Below are positions 39,855-48,301 of a stretch of DNA of 64,000 nt, in pieces. The position numbers and the translations under genes are program-made. Each line of letters begins with the position of its first letter. Within the stretch, counting starts at the first letter, position 1. The stretch comes from PXAP01 sp964421595. Its GTDB lineage: Bacteria > Bacteroidota > Bacteroidia > Bacteroidales > PUMT01. Where the stretch lies: assembly GCA_964421595.1 (NCBI GenBank), contig CAYQXY010000001.1, positions 164,059-228,058 of the forward strand, written 5' to 3'. Below the pieces are notes generated by a model. The model was not told the origin of the DNA. It saw only the letters and a list, made by a program, of their open reading frames with translations, and ran no database searches.

Positions 39855-41357
39855 TTAAAACCTGTAACCAATTGTAAAAAAATGTCCTGAATTATAAACA
39901 CCTGAATCTGTATCAGGAAAAATTTTTGTCAGTCCCCTGCGCCATGTATATCCGAAATGCACTTTCATATAGTCACCACCGAGTCCAAGATTAGTTCCCC
40001 ATTCCCTGTCGGGGTAATTGAACCCGGGACTGTTTCCAGCCACTTCCCCTGACAGATTGAATCGCATATAACCGCCTGCGAAAGGATAAAACCTTACCAT
40101 CCCATAAGTTCCCTGAAGCAGGTTCAATTGCAAATTCAATGGCAATGTAAGTGATTGCATCCGTATATTACCGACAGCAGACCTGCTTCCGTAATATTCA
40201 TAAATAATTTCAGGCTGAAATGTGAATGTCTCTCCCACATGTATCTGAAGAAAAATGCCCGTGCCGAATGAAAAAACGTTATTAGCCCTGTAAAACTCAT
40301 CATCATACCTGTGATGATTGCCACCGGTATTTAAAAGAATTCCCTTATGAAATCTCAGTGCACGGGGTTTTTGAAGAGCAAGAAATCTCCGTGAAGGATT
40401 TATCTCCGGCTGAAATGATAATTCAGCAACCAGCTCCAGTAAAAAACCGGTTACCAGTGACATCCCTTCATAATCAAGCAGATCGTAGGTATCTCCGGGT
40501 TTATGGTAAGGAGACTCCGTACCGGTAAAAGCGTGGGCCGCAGGAATACCTCTACGGCCAAATGGCTGGGTATCTGTAGAAAAAGGAGTTTCTGCAGAAG
40601 TATTTTTCAGGTTTATACCGTGTTCGTCAGCCACCCTTTCAGCAAGCTGCGCGCCATTGTCAATTGCTCCTATTCCTGTAAGGTCAAGTCCGCTATACGC
40701 CGAATACATGCCAACCATATCGAGACTGAACATTGCCCGTATATTTTCAACATCAAACATGTCTGATTCTTCGATAAACTTCCTGGCACCAATCAGTCCG
40801 CTCTCCTCAGCATCAAATGCTACAAATATGATACTGCGTCCAATTTGTCCGGTGTTTAGAGCCAGGAATCTGGCCATCTCTATCAATGCAGCCGTTCCTG
40901 AAGCATTATCATCGGCTCCGGGGTATATCACCCTTTGTCCGTTCCGGTATTCATAGCCAAGATGATCATAATGTGCCCCGATAAGGATGTATTCAGACCT
41001 TAAATCCTCACTTGATCCCTTAATATACCCAACTACATTTGTCGCAGGCACCCATGCATTACTGATGCGGGCCTGAAAATGATGAAAATAATCTTCACCG
41101 GCAGGTGCAATCCCGATCTCCTTGAACTGACTGGCAATATAATTCTTTGCAAGAATCTTTCCTTCGGTACCCAGGCCCCTGCCCTCAAGTGAATCGGATG
41201 CTAAAAACTCTACATGCGATCTGAGACGCTCAGTTAAGGACACGTCAGGGGAAGTATCCTGAGGCTGATTATGATCGGCGTTCAGGGTAACAAAGGCACC
41301 CGCCGGATTCGGCAGCATAAGAATAAATATAAAAAACACATACAGTGTGATTCCCAT
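39855..41357 (-). CDS. M28 zinc aminopeptidase fused to outer-membrane beta-barrel
   Basis: 500 residues from the ATG at 41357, which directly precedes a signal peptide (GITLYVFFIFILMLPNPAGA). The frame is open to 41429. The M28 domain (about 30-320) keeps all metal ligands: His129 (GAHYDHLG), Asp149 (GADDNASG), Glu184/Glu185 (DAEESG), Asp213 (SLDMVG) and His285 (YHKPGD). From about 345 on, alternating polar/aromatic strands (GIFLQIHVGETFTFQPEI, LTLPLNLQLNL, KVHFGYTWRRGL) end in TIGYRF, a terminal aromatic typical of outer-membrane barrels. I infer a surface or periplasmic peptidase tethered by its own barrel of roughly 8 strands. Confidence 0.82.
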   Translation of the reverse strand: MGITLYVFFIFILMLPNPAGAFVTLNADHNQPQDTSPDVSLTERLRSHVEFLASDSLEGRGLGTEGKILAKNYIASQFKEIGIAPAGEDYFHHFQARISNAWVPATNVVGYIKGSSEDLRSEYILIGAHYDHLGYEYRNGQRVIYPGADDNASGTAALIEMARFLALNTGQIGRSIIFVAFDAEESGLIGARKFIEESDMFDVENIRAMFSLDMVGMYSAYSGLDLTGIGAIDNGAQLAERVADEHGINLKNTSAETPFSTDTQPFGRRGIPAAHAFTGTESPYHKPGDTYDLLDYEGMSLVTGFLLELVAELSFQPEINPSRRFLALQKPRALRFHKGILLNTGGNHHRYDDEFYRANNVFSFGTGIFLQIHVGETFTFQPEIIYEYYGSRSAVGNIRMQSLTLPLNLQLNLLQGTYGMVRFYPFAGGYMRFNLSGEVAGNSPGFNYPDREWGTNLGLGGDYMKVHFGYTWRRGLTKIFPDTDSGVYNSGHFFTIGYRF

Positions 41358-41429
41358 GTATTTATTGTTCCCTGCGGACTTTATAACAATTCTCAGGTTT
41401 TCTGAAATAATATTGTGATTAACAGTCAT

Positions 41430-41858
41430 TATGATATGTATTGTTTTTATGTATTTGTTTTCATCCTCAATATTTTTGTATTACCCTGGTTTTTCCGATA
41501 CAATTATAAATATATGACCATTTAGCATTAAAAAAAATTGTATTATCCATTTCACTTAACAATCCGGGAGAATACCGTAATATTGTTCGTTTCAAAAATA
41601 GGGCATGGAATGTCAAAGTAATAAATTCACCTGAACTGATGGCGCCTGGTGGTTAAAAGTAACCACGACCAGCCGGGTATGATAAGTATATTCCCTGACA
41701 GCTTGCCCATTTGAAAGTGATACATTTTTATTGATTTCTCTTGATCCCTGGATCGGCATACAAGAAAACAATCAGAACCATCAACTGTCATAAACAGCTC
41801 ATCAGCAGAATGTGTCTTCAGGTTTCTCCTGAAGAAAGCAAGGCAGGCAGGGATTTCG
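41430..41858. other. About 430-base intergenic region, repeat-containing
   Basis: Between the BASS transporter and the M28 gene (same strand). A minus-strand frame (41627-41902) runs through it but coincides with dispersed repeat R2, so I do not call a gene. The part nearest the M28 gene is AT-rich and probably holds its promoter. Confidence 0.55.
41644..41753. repeat. Short dispersed repeat, copy R2, with hairpin
   Basis: CCTGGTGGTTAAAA (41644-41657), GTATATTCCCTGACA (41685-41699) and TTGATCCCTGGATC (41740-41753) match three blocks of copy R1 (14865-14934), in circularly permuted order. CTGGTGGTT (41645-41653) pairs with AACCACGACCAG (41660-41671), making a stem-loop that may also end the BASS transcript. 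Confidence 0.5.
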
Positions 41859-42917
41859 TTATCTTCTTTTCTGGGAAGGCCTGGAGCCCTGACTTGGATC
41901 ATTGATTAATCTCGAAGGAAGAAAACCCTCGGGGTAATGAGTGACATATTCATCGCCAAACAACCGATTATGAATAACTGTGTTCTTATGAACATCCCAG
42001 TCAAATCTGCCTTTTTTTCGAAAATACAAAGTAATCACTGAAGATGAAAGCACAATAAATGTAGAGTAAAGAATTGCCAGCCAAAGCATCTGGCTCTGAA
42101 CCGGCTCCTGGAAACTAAGCAAAATAACGGCAAAGGCTACAGGTCCGTTCTGAATTCCGGTTTCCAGTGAAATAGCTCTTTGAAAAAGAGGATACACACC
42201 AAGAAGTCGTGAGAACCAGTAGCCAAAAAAGAATCCTGTTAAACCTATACCTACAGCTCCGACATAAATCTGCCATGGTGTTTGAAGAAATAATCCCCCA
42301 TGGCGAATAAAAGCAGTAAAAAGAAGGTAGATTATTACGATTATAGCGACGAAGCCCGCTGTATCCTCGGCCGTTTTAGCCCAGTCCGGCGATTTTTTTC
42401 GCAAAAACATACCAAGTGCCACAGGCACAAGAACAAGTATAAGCGAACTTAAAATATTCCCTGTCGGGATAACAAACTCTGCTTCGGCACCTCCTGCTGC
42501 TTTCATGGAGGCTGTAATCTGAGCGGTAAACCCACCAGTATAAAGGTTCAGCAGTACGGGCATCATTATAAGAGCCATAAGTGTTGAAGCGGTGGTCATA
42601 GAGATACTTAAAGCAACAGAACCTCTTGAAAAATATGTGAACATATTAGATGTTGTACCTCCTGGCAGACATCCCACAAGGATGAGCGCAATTGCAAATG
42701 CCGGATGAAAATTCAGTACGGTTGCAAGTGTGAATGCTATGAAAGGCATAATCCCGAATTGGGAAAGGAATCCTATAAATACCCCCCTGGGTCTTCTGGC
42801 AACCGCACGAAAGTCGTCTATCGTGAGACTTGCACCCATACCAAGCATTATTATAAAGATCATTAATGCAAGCAGGATCTGATCATGTGCATACAGTAGC
42901 TGGGTGTGGAACTCCAT
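41859..42917 (-). CDS. Bile acid:sodium symporter (BASS) family transporter
   Basis: 352-residue polytopic protein with about 9-10 helices. IIMLGMGASLTIDDF near the N-terminus and GCLPGGTTSNMFTYFSRG are the family's sodium-site signatures; ETGIQNGPVAFAVILL is the second conserved half. The family moves bile acids, pantoate, ketoacids or other organic anions with Na+; the substrate here is unknown. It starts 3 bases after the acyl-CoA ligase stop, so the two are cotranscribed and the substrate may be a carboxylic acid. The hydrophilic C-terminal tail of about 40 residues is longer than usual. Confidence 0.9.
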   Translation of the reverse strand: MEFHTQLLYAHDQILLALMIFIIMLGMGASLTIDDFRAVARRPRGVFIGFLSQFGIMPFIAFTLATVLNFHPAFAIALILVGCLPGGTTSNMFTYFSRGSVALSISMTTASTLMALIMMPVLLNLYTGGFTAQITASMKAAGGAEAEFVIPTGNILSSLILVLVPVALGMFLRKKSPDWAKTAEDTAGFVAIIVIIYLLFTAFIRHGGLFLQTPWQIYVGAVGIGLTGFFFGYWFSRLLGVYPLFQRAISLETGIQNGPVAFAVILLSFQEPVQSQMLWLAILYSTFIVLSSSVITLYFRKKGRFDWDVHKNTVIHNRLFGDEYVTHYPEGFLPSRLINDPSQGSRPSQKRR

Positions 42918-42920
42918 GGT

Positions 42921-44849
42921 CTAGGTTTTTGAAGATTTGGCTGAGAACAATTCCAGGATGACATGATTGAACTTAAGCTCAACTTCATGCCTCTTTACTT
43001 TATAAAGATTTGTTAATTCGTGGCCTATCTGAAAATTATCGGGCAAAAGCCTGAAATCACGTATCTGTTCATAACTCTTGAATCCGTTTGCTACCGATGT
43101 CATCCGGCTTATTTCCTGGAGAATGATCTTGTGAGCTTCAGGATTAACTGATAGTTCTTCGACCGACTGCTCAGCAAATCCGGCCTCCCTGAATTCAGTC
43201 AGCGCAGGAATTATAAGGGCAGCCAGAAACTTTTTATCCTGGCCAACCAGCATGCAATGGTCGATGTATTGACTCTGCTGAAGCCTCATTTCAATTGGTT
43301 CAGGCTCTACATTCTCGCCACTTGAGAGCACTATTGTTGCTTTGCACCGCCCAAGGATCTTCAGGCAGTTATTATCAGTAACAATACCGAGATCACCTGT
43401 ACGAAGCCATCCATCTTTGATTGTCCTGTCAGTTAGATCTTCATCACGGTAATAGCCTTTCATCACCTGGGGACCTTTTACCCAGATCTCACCCCTCAGC
43501 AGTTTGCCACCGTCACGATGTCCGTCAAGGGGATAAAAAATCTCCCCGGTTTCAGGATCTGCAATACGGATGCTTGTCTCCGGAATTGGCGGGCCTACGG
43601 TACCCACAACAAGGTTGTCAAGAGACCTGGCACATATTACCGGAGAAGTTTCCGTCAGTCCGTAACCTTCAAGCACAGGGATTCCAACATAATTAAAAAA
43701 TTTATCGATGTGGATCGGCAAAGCCCCCCCGCCGGAAATCGTTGCTGTGAGGGAGCCTCCTGCCCCAAGTCTTATTCGTTCAAGCACTGCGGCATTGAAA
43801 AAGCCATACCAGGGTAGAACTATAATCCATCTCACAATATGAAAAGGCACAAGTAACAATCGCTTCCATAAGGATTCTTTATGCATTTTGAGATTTTTGC
43901 CGGTTAAGTAGTATTCAGATTCTTTGTACTGCCTGGAAAGGAAGTAGGCTATATGAAACAGTACCTGACGTACCGGATGAGAAGATTTAATGTTTTTAAG
44001 TATCTTTTCATGCAACTTCTCCCACAACCTGGGAGCAGATGCCATAAATGTGGGCTCGACATTTCTCATGTCTTCCCCAAGTGTCATTATACTTGAATAA
44101 TAAGTGCATCCGCCAAAACTTATGGTATACATCTCCATAAAACGCTCAAAAATGTGCCAGATTGGCAATACCGACAGCAGACGATCGTTGCAGTTATGAT
44201 CGCCCGGGATATTCCTGATCTGGGATATCATATTGGAATGAGTGAGCATTACTCCTTTTGGTGTTCCTGTAGTACCTGAAGTGTAAATGAGAGTGAAGAG
44301 ATCGTCAGGCCTGACCCCGGCTATGCGGTCTTCAGCACGACGATCGCCGCCATCTCTGAGTTTTGCCCCCATTTCACAAACTTCATTCAGCCTCCTTGCT
44401 CCTGCCTTTGGGATCCCATCCGGATCAAGAAGAATAATTTCAAGTAAATCAGGCAATTGGCTTCGCAATCTGAGTACCTTTTCAAGAAGATGAACTGTCT
44501 CTACAAACACAACACGTATACCTGCATGGTCAATTATATAAGCCATTTCAGAATCGGAAACATCTCGTCCCCTGGGCACATCAGCAGCGCCGCACAGCTG
44601 TACTCCATAATCAGCCAGGATCCATTCAAACCGGTTATCACCAAATAGCCCTACATGCTCACGCGGCTGAACTCCCAGTTCAATTAACCCGGTAGCAAGG
44701 TCCAGCCCCTGCCGGTATAGCTCACTGAAAGATACAGGTTCCCATTTAAGTGCATTTTTACGAATGGCAAACGCCGGTAATGAATCATACCTTTCTGCCG
44801 CTTCCTTGTATAAGAGAGCGAGGTTGTCGGTGATTATGCGATGTTCCAA
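42921..44849 (-). CDS. Long-chain acyl-CoA synthetase (AMP-forming)
   Basis: 642-residue ANL-superfamily ligase. P-loop YTSGTTGTPKGVMLTH, then GYGLTETSP, GWLRTGDLG and a C-terminal ILSSGENVEPEPIE are in order. The size and the insertion between P-loop and GYGLTET match bacterial FACS-type long-chain fatty acyl ligases. The start appears to be TTG (MEHRIITDN). Paired with the BASS transporter. Confidence 0.92.
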   Translation of the reverse strand: MEHRIITDNLALLYKEAAERYDSLPAFAIRKNALKWEPVSFSELYRQGLDLATGLIELGVQPREHVGLFGDNRFEWILADYGVQLCGAADVPRGRDVSDSEMAYIIDHAGIRVVFVETVHLLEKVLRLRSQLPDLLEIILLDPDGIPKAGARRLNEVCEMGAKLRDGGDRRAEDRIAGVRPDDLFTLIYTSGTTGTPKGVMLTHSNMISQIRNIPGDHNCNDRLLSVLPIWHIFERFMEMYTISFGGCTYYSSIMTLGEDMRNVEPTFMASAPRLWEKLHEKILKNIKSSHPVRQVLFHIAYFLSRQYKESEYYLTGKNLKMHKESLWKRLLLVPFHIVRWIIVLPWYGFFNAAVLERIRLGAGGSLTATISGGGALPIHIDKFFNYVGIPVLEGYGLTETSPVICARSLDNLVVGTVGPPIPETSIRIADPETGEIFYPLDGHRDGGKLLRGEIWVKGPQVMKGYYRDEDLTDRTIKDGWLRTGDLGIVTDNNCLKILGRCKATIVLSSGENVEPEPIEMRLQQSQYIDHCMLVGQDKKFLAALIIPALTEFREAGFAEQSVEELSVNPEAHKIILQEISRMTSVANGFKSYEQIRDFRLLPDNFQIGHELTNLYKVKRHEVELKFNHVILELFSAKSSKT

Positions 44850-45108
44850 GAGATCGTATGTATTAACTCAATCTATTAATGATATATATTTTTTTATAAA
44901 TATATATATATTTAGATTGTTTTCAAAGTAATATTATTTGTACCCGGATATTTAACCCGAAATTTCTATCATTTTAAAAAACCACCACTTTAAGTGGAGC
45001 AGATGATCTTATGGAATTAACTTCAAAAAATACTGACCAGTCAACTACGCATAATGAGAAGGCCATGCATTCACTGGTCTGAGAAGCTTCCCTCTTTGAG
45101 GTGGTTCA

Positions 45109-45477
45109 CTATTTAAGTTTATCAATTTTAAAGGCCAGTATAAAATCATTCTCTGAAAGACCATTAATTGCATGTGTCCATAACTCAACGACAACCTTGC
45201 CATAATAAACATGCATATCAGGATGATGCCCCTCCTCCTCGGCCAGTTCTGCAACTTTGTTTACAAAATCCATAGTATGCCTGTAATTGACAAATGAGTA
45301 CTCCTTTGATATTTTTTTATACCCGGATACTTTCCAGTCGTCGTGAATATGTTTCCTGTATTTTTCAATTTCATCCTTATCCAAAGGGGGAATTCCTCCT
45401 TCACAAGGCACACATTTCTTCTGGCCAAGGTCCATAGCTTTAAAGTTTAAGTTATCATACTTAATTTTCATTACCAT
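45109..45477 (-). CDS. phhB: Pterin-4a-carbinolamine dehydratase
   Basis: 122-residue 4a-hydroxytetrahydrobiopterin dehydratase. Conserved KKCVPCEGGIPPL at the N-terminus, then the active-site EEGHHPDMHV and VELWTHAINGLSENDF. It recycles the pterin after aromatic amino-acid hydroxylation, though no hydroxylase gene is in the window; it may act in molybdopterin or folate chemistry instead. Two possible ATGs two codons apart. Confidence 0.93.
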   Translation of the reverse strand: MVMKIKYDNLNFKAMDLGQKKCVPCEGGIPPLDKDEIEKYRKHIHDDWKVSGYKKISKEYSFVNYRHTMDFVNKVAELAEEEGHHPDMHVYYGKVVVELWTHAINGLSENDFILAFKIDKLK

Positions 45478-45567
45478 GGAACAAATTAAGCATTGACATT
45501 GTTTGAAATGATATCCTGAAATTTATTTAATCTGCCAAATCTGCATGTTATTGTGGTTGGATTAGTT

Positions 45568-45598
45568 TTTGATTGGTATTTTATTTAATTTACCTTTG
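45568..45598 (+). promoter_or_regulatory. Promoter of the TPR gene
   Basis: TTTG (45568-45571), 19 bases, TACCTTTG (45591-45598): a perfect Bacteroidota promoter. The start site would be near 45605, giving a leader of about 10 bases to the ATG at 45615. Confidence 0.75.
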
Positions 45599-45614
45599 AA
45601 AAAGGCAACCTATA

Positions 45615-47828
45615 ATGACATATAAGGAAATTGGCATAAAATATTCAGATATCTGTTCAAATCTGGCTCAGCGGCGACTGAAACCTGCTTTTGACCAGTT
45701 GGAAATTCTCATATCGGAATGCGGTCCGGGCGTATATTATGATGAATACAGAAACCTGGATGAGACCTATCAATTTATGCTAAAATACACAGTTGAAGGT
45801 ATACCTGATCCTGACCGCGAGAAGGTTTACCGGAAATTGATTGTTTCGGTATATGAGCTTGCCGATAAAGTACATGAGGACCTCAGATTAAGATACTCAT
45901 TATCTGTGGAATATGAACATAAACGCAATTTCAGGAATCAGATAATTTCCGATCTTAACGAATACTTAAAATCGCCCGGCGATCACCATCATAAGGATGA
46001 ACCGCTATCCGACTCAGAGAGACAGGGAGAAGCAACAAATCATCATAAAAAGATGCGCAGACTGTTTTATCATGTCTGGTTTCATGACAGGCTGACACCT
46101 GAAGAAACTGACACACTTCGGCTGTTCTTTAAGAATTCCGGTATAGAGGTTCCTTACAGGTCGTTTATTGTTTCTTCCTTAATTATGAGCCTGCTGCGCC
46201 ATTTCGACCCTGAAAAGTTTTCCCTTCTGTTCGATTCATTTGAATCTGAAGAACCAGAAATTAAACAGCGTGCTGTTGCAGGGCTTTTAATTAACCTGTA
46301 TAAGTATGATTCACGACTGCCATTCTATCCATATATCAGGAACAGGTTTAAAATGGTGAACGATAACCAGGATTTCAGGCGAAGTCTTGAGAAAATAATT
46401 ATCCAGATTATCAGGAGTAAAGAGACAGAAAAACTTCAGCAACGGATTAAGGATGAGATTCTTCCCGAGATGATTAAAATCAGTCCGAACCTCAGGAATA
46501 AGATCAATCTTGAAGGTTTGATGGAAGAGGGCCTTTCAGAGGATAAAAACCCTGACTGGGAGGAGATCTTTAAAGATTCTCCGGAGCTGTTGAATAAAAT
46601 TGAAGAATTTTCAGAGTTGCAGATGAAGGGTTCTGATGTGTTCATGGGCTCCTTTGCCCGGTTGAAAACATTCCCCTTTTACAGTGACATGAGTAACTGG
46701 TTTATGCCATTTTTCCCTGAAAATCCGGAAGTTTCTGACGCACTTGACACAAGTGATCAAACTAACAGGCACCTTATCGAAGCAATCGACAAGGCACCCA
46801 TTCTTTGCAACTCCGACAAATACTCTTTCTGTTTCAGCATTCAAAGTCTGCCGAAAGAAAACCTTGATTTCATGATGCAGGCCATGAAGGCTGAAATGGA
46901 ACAGATTAAAGATTTGCAGGACGATGAAGTAATGCTTGACCCCGGGAAAAAATCAGAGTTCATTTCAAATCAGTTTATTCAGGATCTGTATCGCTTTTTT
47001 AAGTTATATCCCCGGAAGAATGATTTCGATGACATATTTGGCTGGCGGTTTGATTTTCATAACAGGCTGATTCTGGGAGAAATTTTGAAGGAAGACCGTA
47101 AAATATTGAAAAATATAGCAGAGTATTATTTTGCCACAAATAACTTTAACGAATCAGCCGATATTTTTAATTACCTGGTCGAAAAAGAACAAAATGGTGA
47201 ACAGTACCAGAAATTAGCATATTCTTACCAGAAATCAGGTGATTTTGAAAAAGCACTCGATGCATACCTCAAAGCAGAACTGTATGACAGTAACCGTTTG
47301 TGGAACATAAAAAAAATTGCCTTGTGCTACAGAAATCTTAAGCAGCCTGCAAAGGCACTTGAATACTACAGGGAGGCAGAAAAAATTGACCCTGAAAGTC
47401 TTGGCAATCAACTAAATATTGGCCACAGTCTGCTCGAACTTGATGAATATGACCAGGCTTTAAAATGTTATTTTAAAGTTGAGTACCTGGCCCCCGGAAA
47501 TAAAAAGGTCTGGAAGCCAATTGCCTGGTGCTCTTTTCTTACCGGTAAAAAAGATCAGGCTGAAAAATATTTTATGAAACTTCTCAAAGACGAACCAAAC
47601 CGGTATGACCTCATAAATATGGGGCATGTTCAGTGGAGTCTTGGGAAACGCCGTGAAGCCCTCGATTACTACCTTAAGTCCATCTCCGGTGATGGGTTTT
47701 CTGAAGAGGAATTTCTTGAAGTCTTCAATGAAGACCTGCCTCATCTCATTGACCAGGGAGTTGACAATGATGATGTGCCAATAATTCTCGATCAGCTCAG
47801 GTATCTATTGGAAAAAAATAAAATATAA
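45615..47828 (+). CDS. TPR-repeat protein
   Basis: 737-residue soluble protein without a signal peptide. The N-terminal 500 residues are helical and charged, with no recognised motif. From about 510 to 700 there are successive tetratricopeptide repeats (DFEKALDAYLKAELYD, QPAKALEYYREAEKIDP, EYDQALKCYFKVEYLAP, KKDQAEKYFMKLLKDEP, KRREALDYYLKSI). Probably a cytoplasmic scaffold; function unknown. It is a single-gene unit with its own strong promoter. Confidence 0.85.
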   Translation: MTYKEIGIKYSDICSNLAQRRLKPAFDQLEILISECGPGVYYDEYRNLDETYQFMLKYTVEGIPDPDREKVYRKLIVSVYELADKVHEDLRLRYSLSVEYEHKRNFRNQIISDLNEYLKSPGDHHHKDEPLSDSERQGEATNHHKKMRRLFYHVWFHDRLTPEETDTLRLFFKNSGIEVPYRSFIVSSLIMSLLRHFDPEKFSLLFDSFESEEPEIKQRAVAGLLINLYKYDSRLPFYPYIRNRFKMVNDNQDFRRSLEKIIIQIIRSKETEKLQQRIKDEILPEMIKISPNLRNKINLEGLMEEGLSEDKNPDWEEIFKDSPELLNKIEEFSELQMKGSDVFMGSFARLKTFPFYSDMSNWFMPFFPENPEVSDALDTSDQTNRHLIEAIDKAPILCNSDKYSFCFSIQSLPKENLDFMMQAMKAEMEQIKDLQDDEVMLDPGKKSEFISNQFIQDLYRFFKLYPRKNDFDDIFGWRFDFHNRLILGEILKEDRKILKNIAEYYFATNNFNESADIFNYLVEKEQNGEQYQKLAYSYQKSGDFEKALDAYLKAELYDSNRLWNIKKIALCYRNLKQPAKALEYYREAEKIDPESLGNQLNIGHSLLELDEYDQALKCYFKVEYLAPGNKKVWKPIAWCSFLTGKKDQAEKYFMKLLKDEPNRYDLINMGHVQWSLGKRREALDYYLKSISGDGFSEEEFLEVFNEDLPHLIDQGVDNDDVPIILDQLRYLLEKNKI

Positions 47829-48301
47829 TTATTCCCCGATTGATAACCGCAATGCAGCAATCCTTCTGGAAATCCTATTTTACGAATTGCTGGAATATTG
47901 CATTCTGAACAATTACCGGAATTTGCTTACCAGTAGACTGCCATAAATTATAATGAGTCTCTAACGCGTTAAGTTGTTTATAACTTCACGCCTCCATATA
48001 CCAAAGTAAAGATTAAATTTCATGAAACCACCCTGGGTTAAACATTACTCCATGCTTCTTTGTTATTCAACTCTACCTGGTATAATATGTAATTGAGATA
48101 TGTAATCTCATCGGGGAGTATCGCCTGACTTTATATTACTCTGAAGGTTTAAAATGTGTTTTAGGTGAAACATTCTGATTCGAAATAGTATATAAGTATC
48201 ACTCATATTAAATAAAAGAGTATTAAAAAGATTGATTATTAACAAGGGTATTTTTTTTATTTATTCAGAAAGCACTATATTTAATAAAAAAACCCTCTAA
48301 A
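47829..48301. other. 473-base intergenic region
   Basis: Follows the TPR gene. CAGCAAT (47855-47861) and ATTGCTG (47886-47892) form a modest stem that may end the TPR transcript, without a T-run. The rest is AT-rich with no credible gene. TATATTTA at 48276-48283 is a near-match to a -7 box for the S9 peptidase. Confidence 0.55.

Noticed and set aside
41627..41902. 91-codon minus-strand frame overlapping the end of the BASS gene
   Set aside because: Codon use looks passable, but it overlaps the BASS gene out of frame and its main part matches a dispersed non-coding repeat also found near 14.9 kb.
45109..45477. Phenylalanine hydroxylation pathway inferred from phhB
   Set aside because: No aromatic amino-acid hydroxylase is in the window, and the enzyme alone is widespread.
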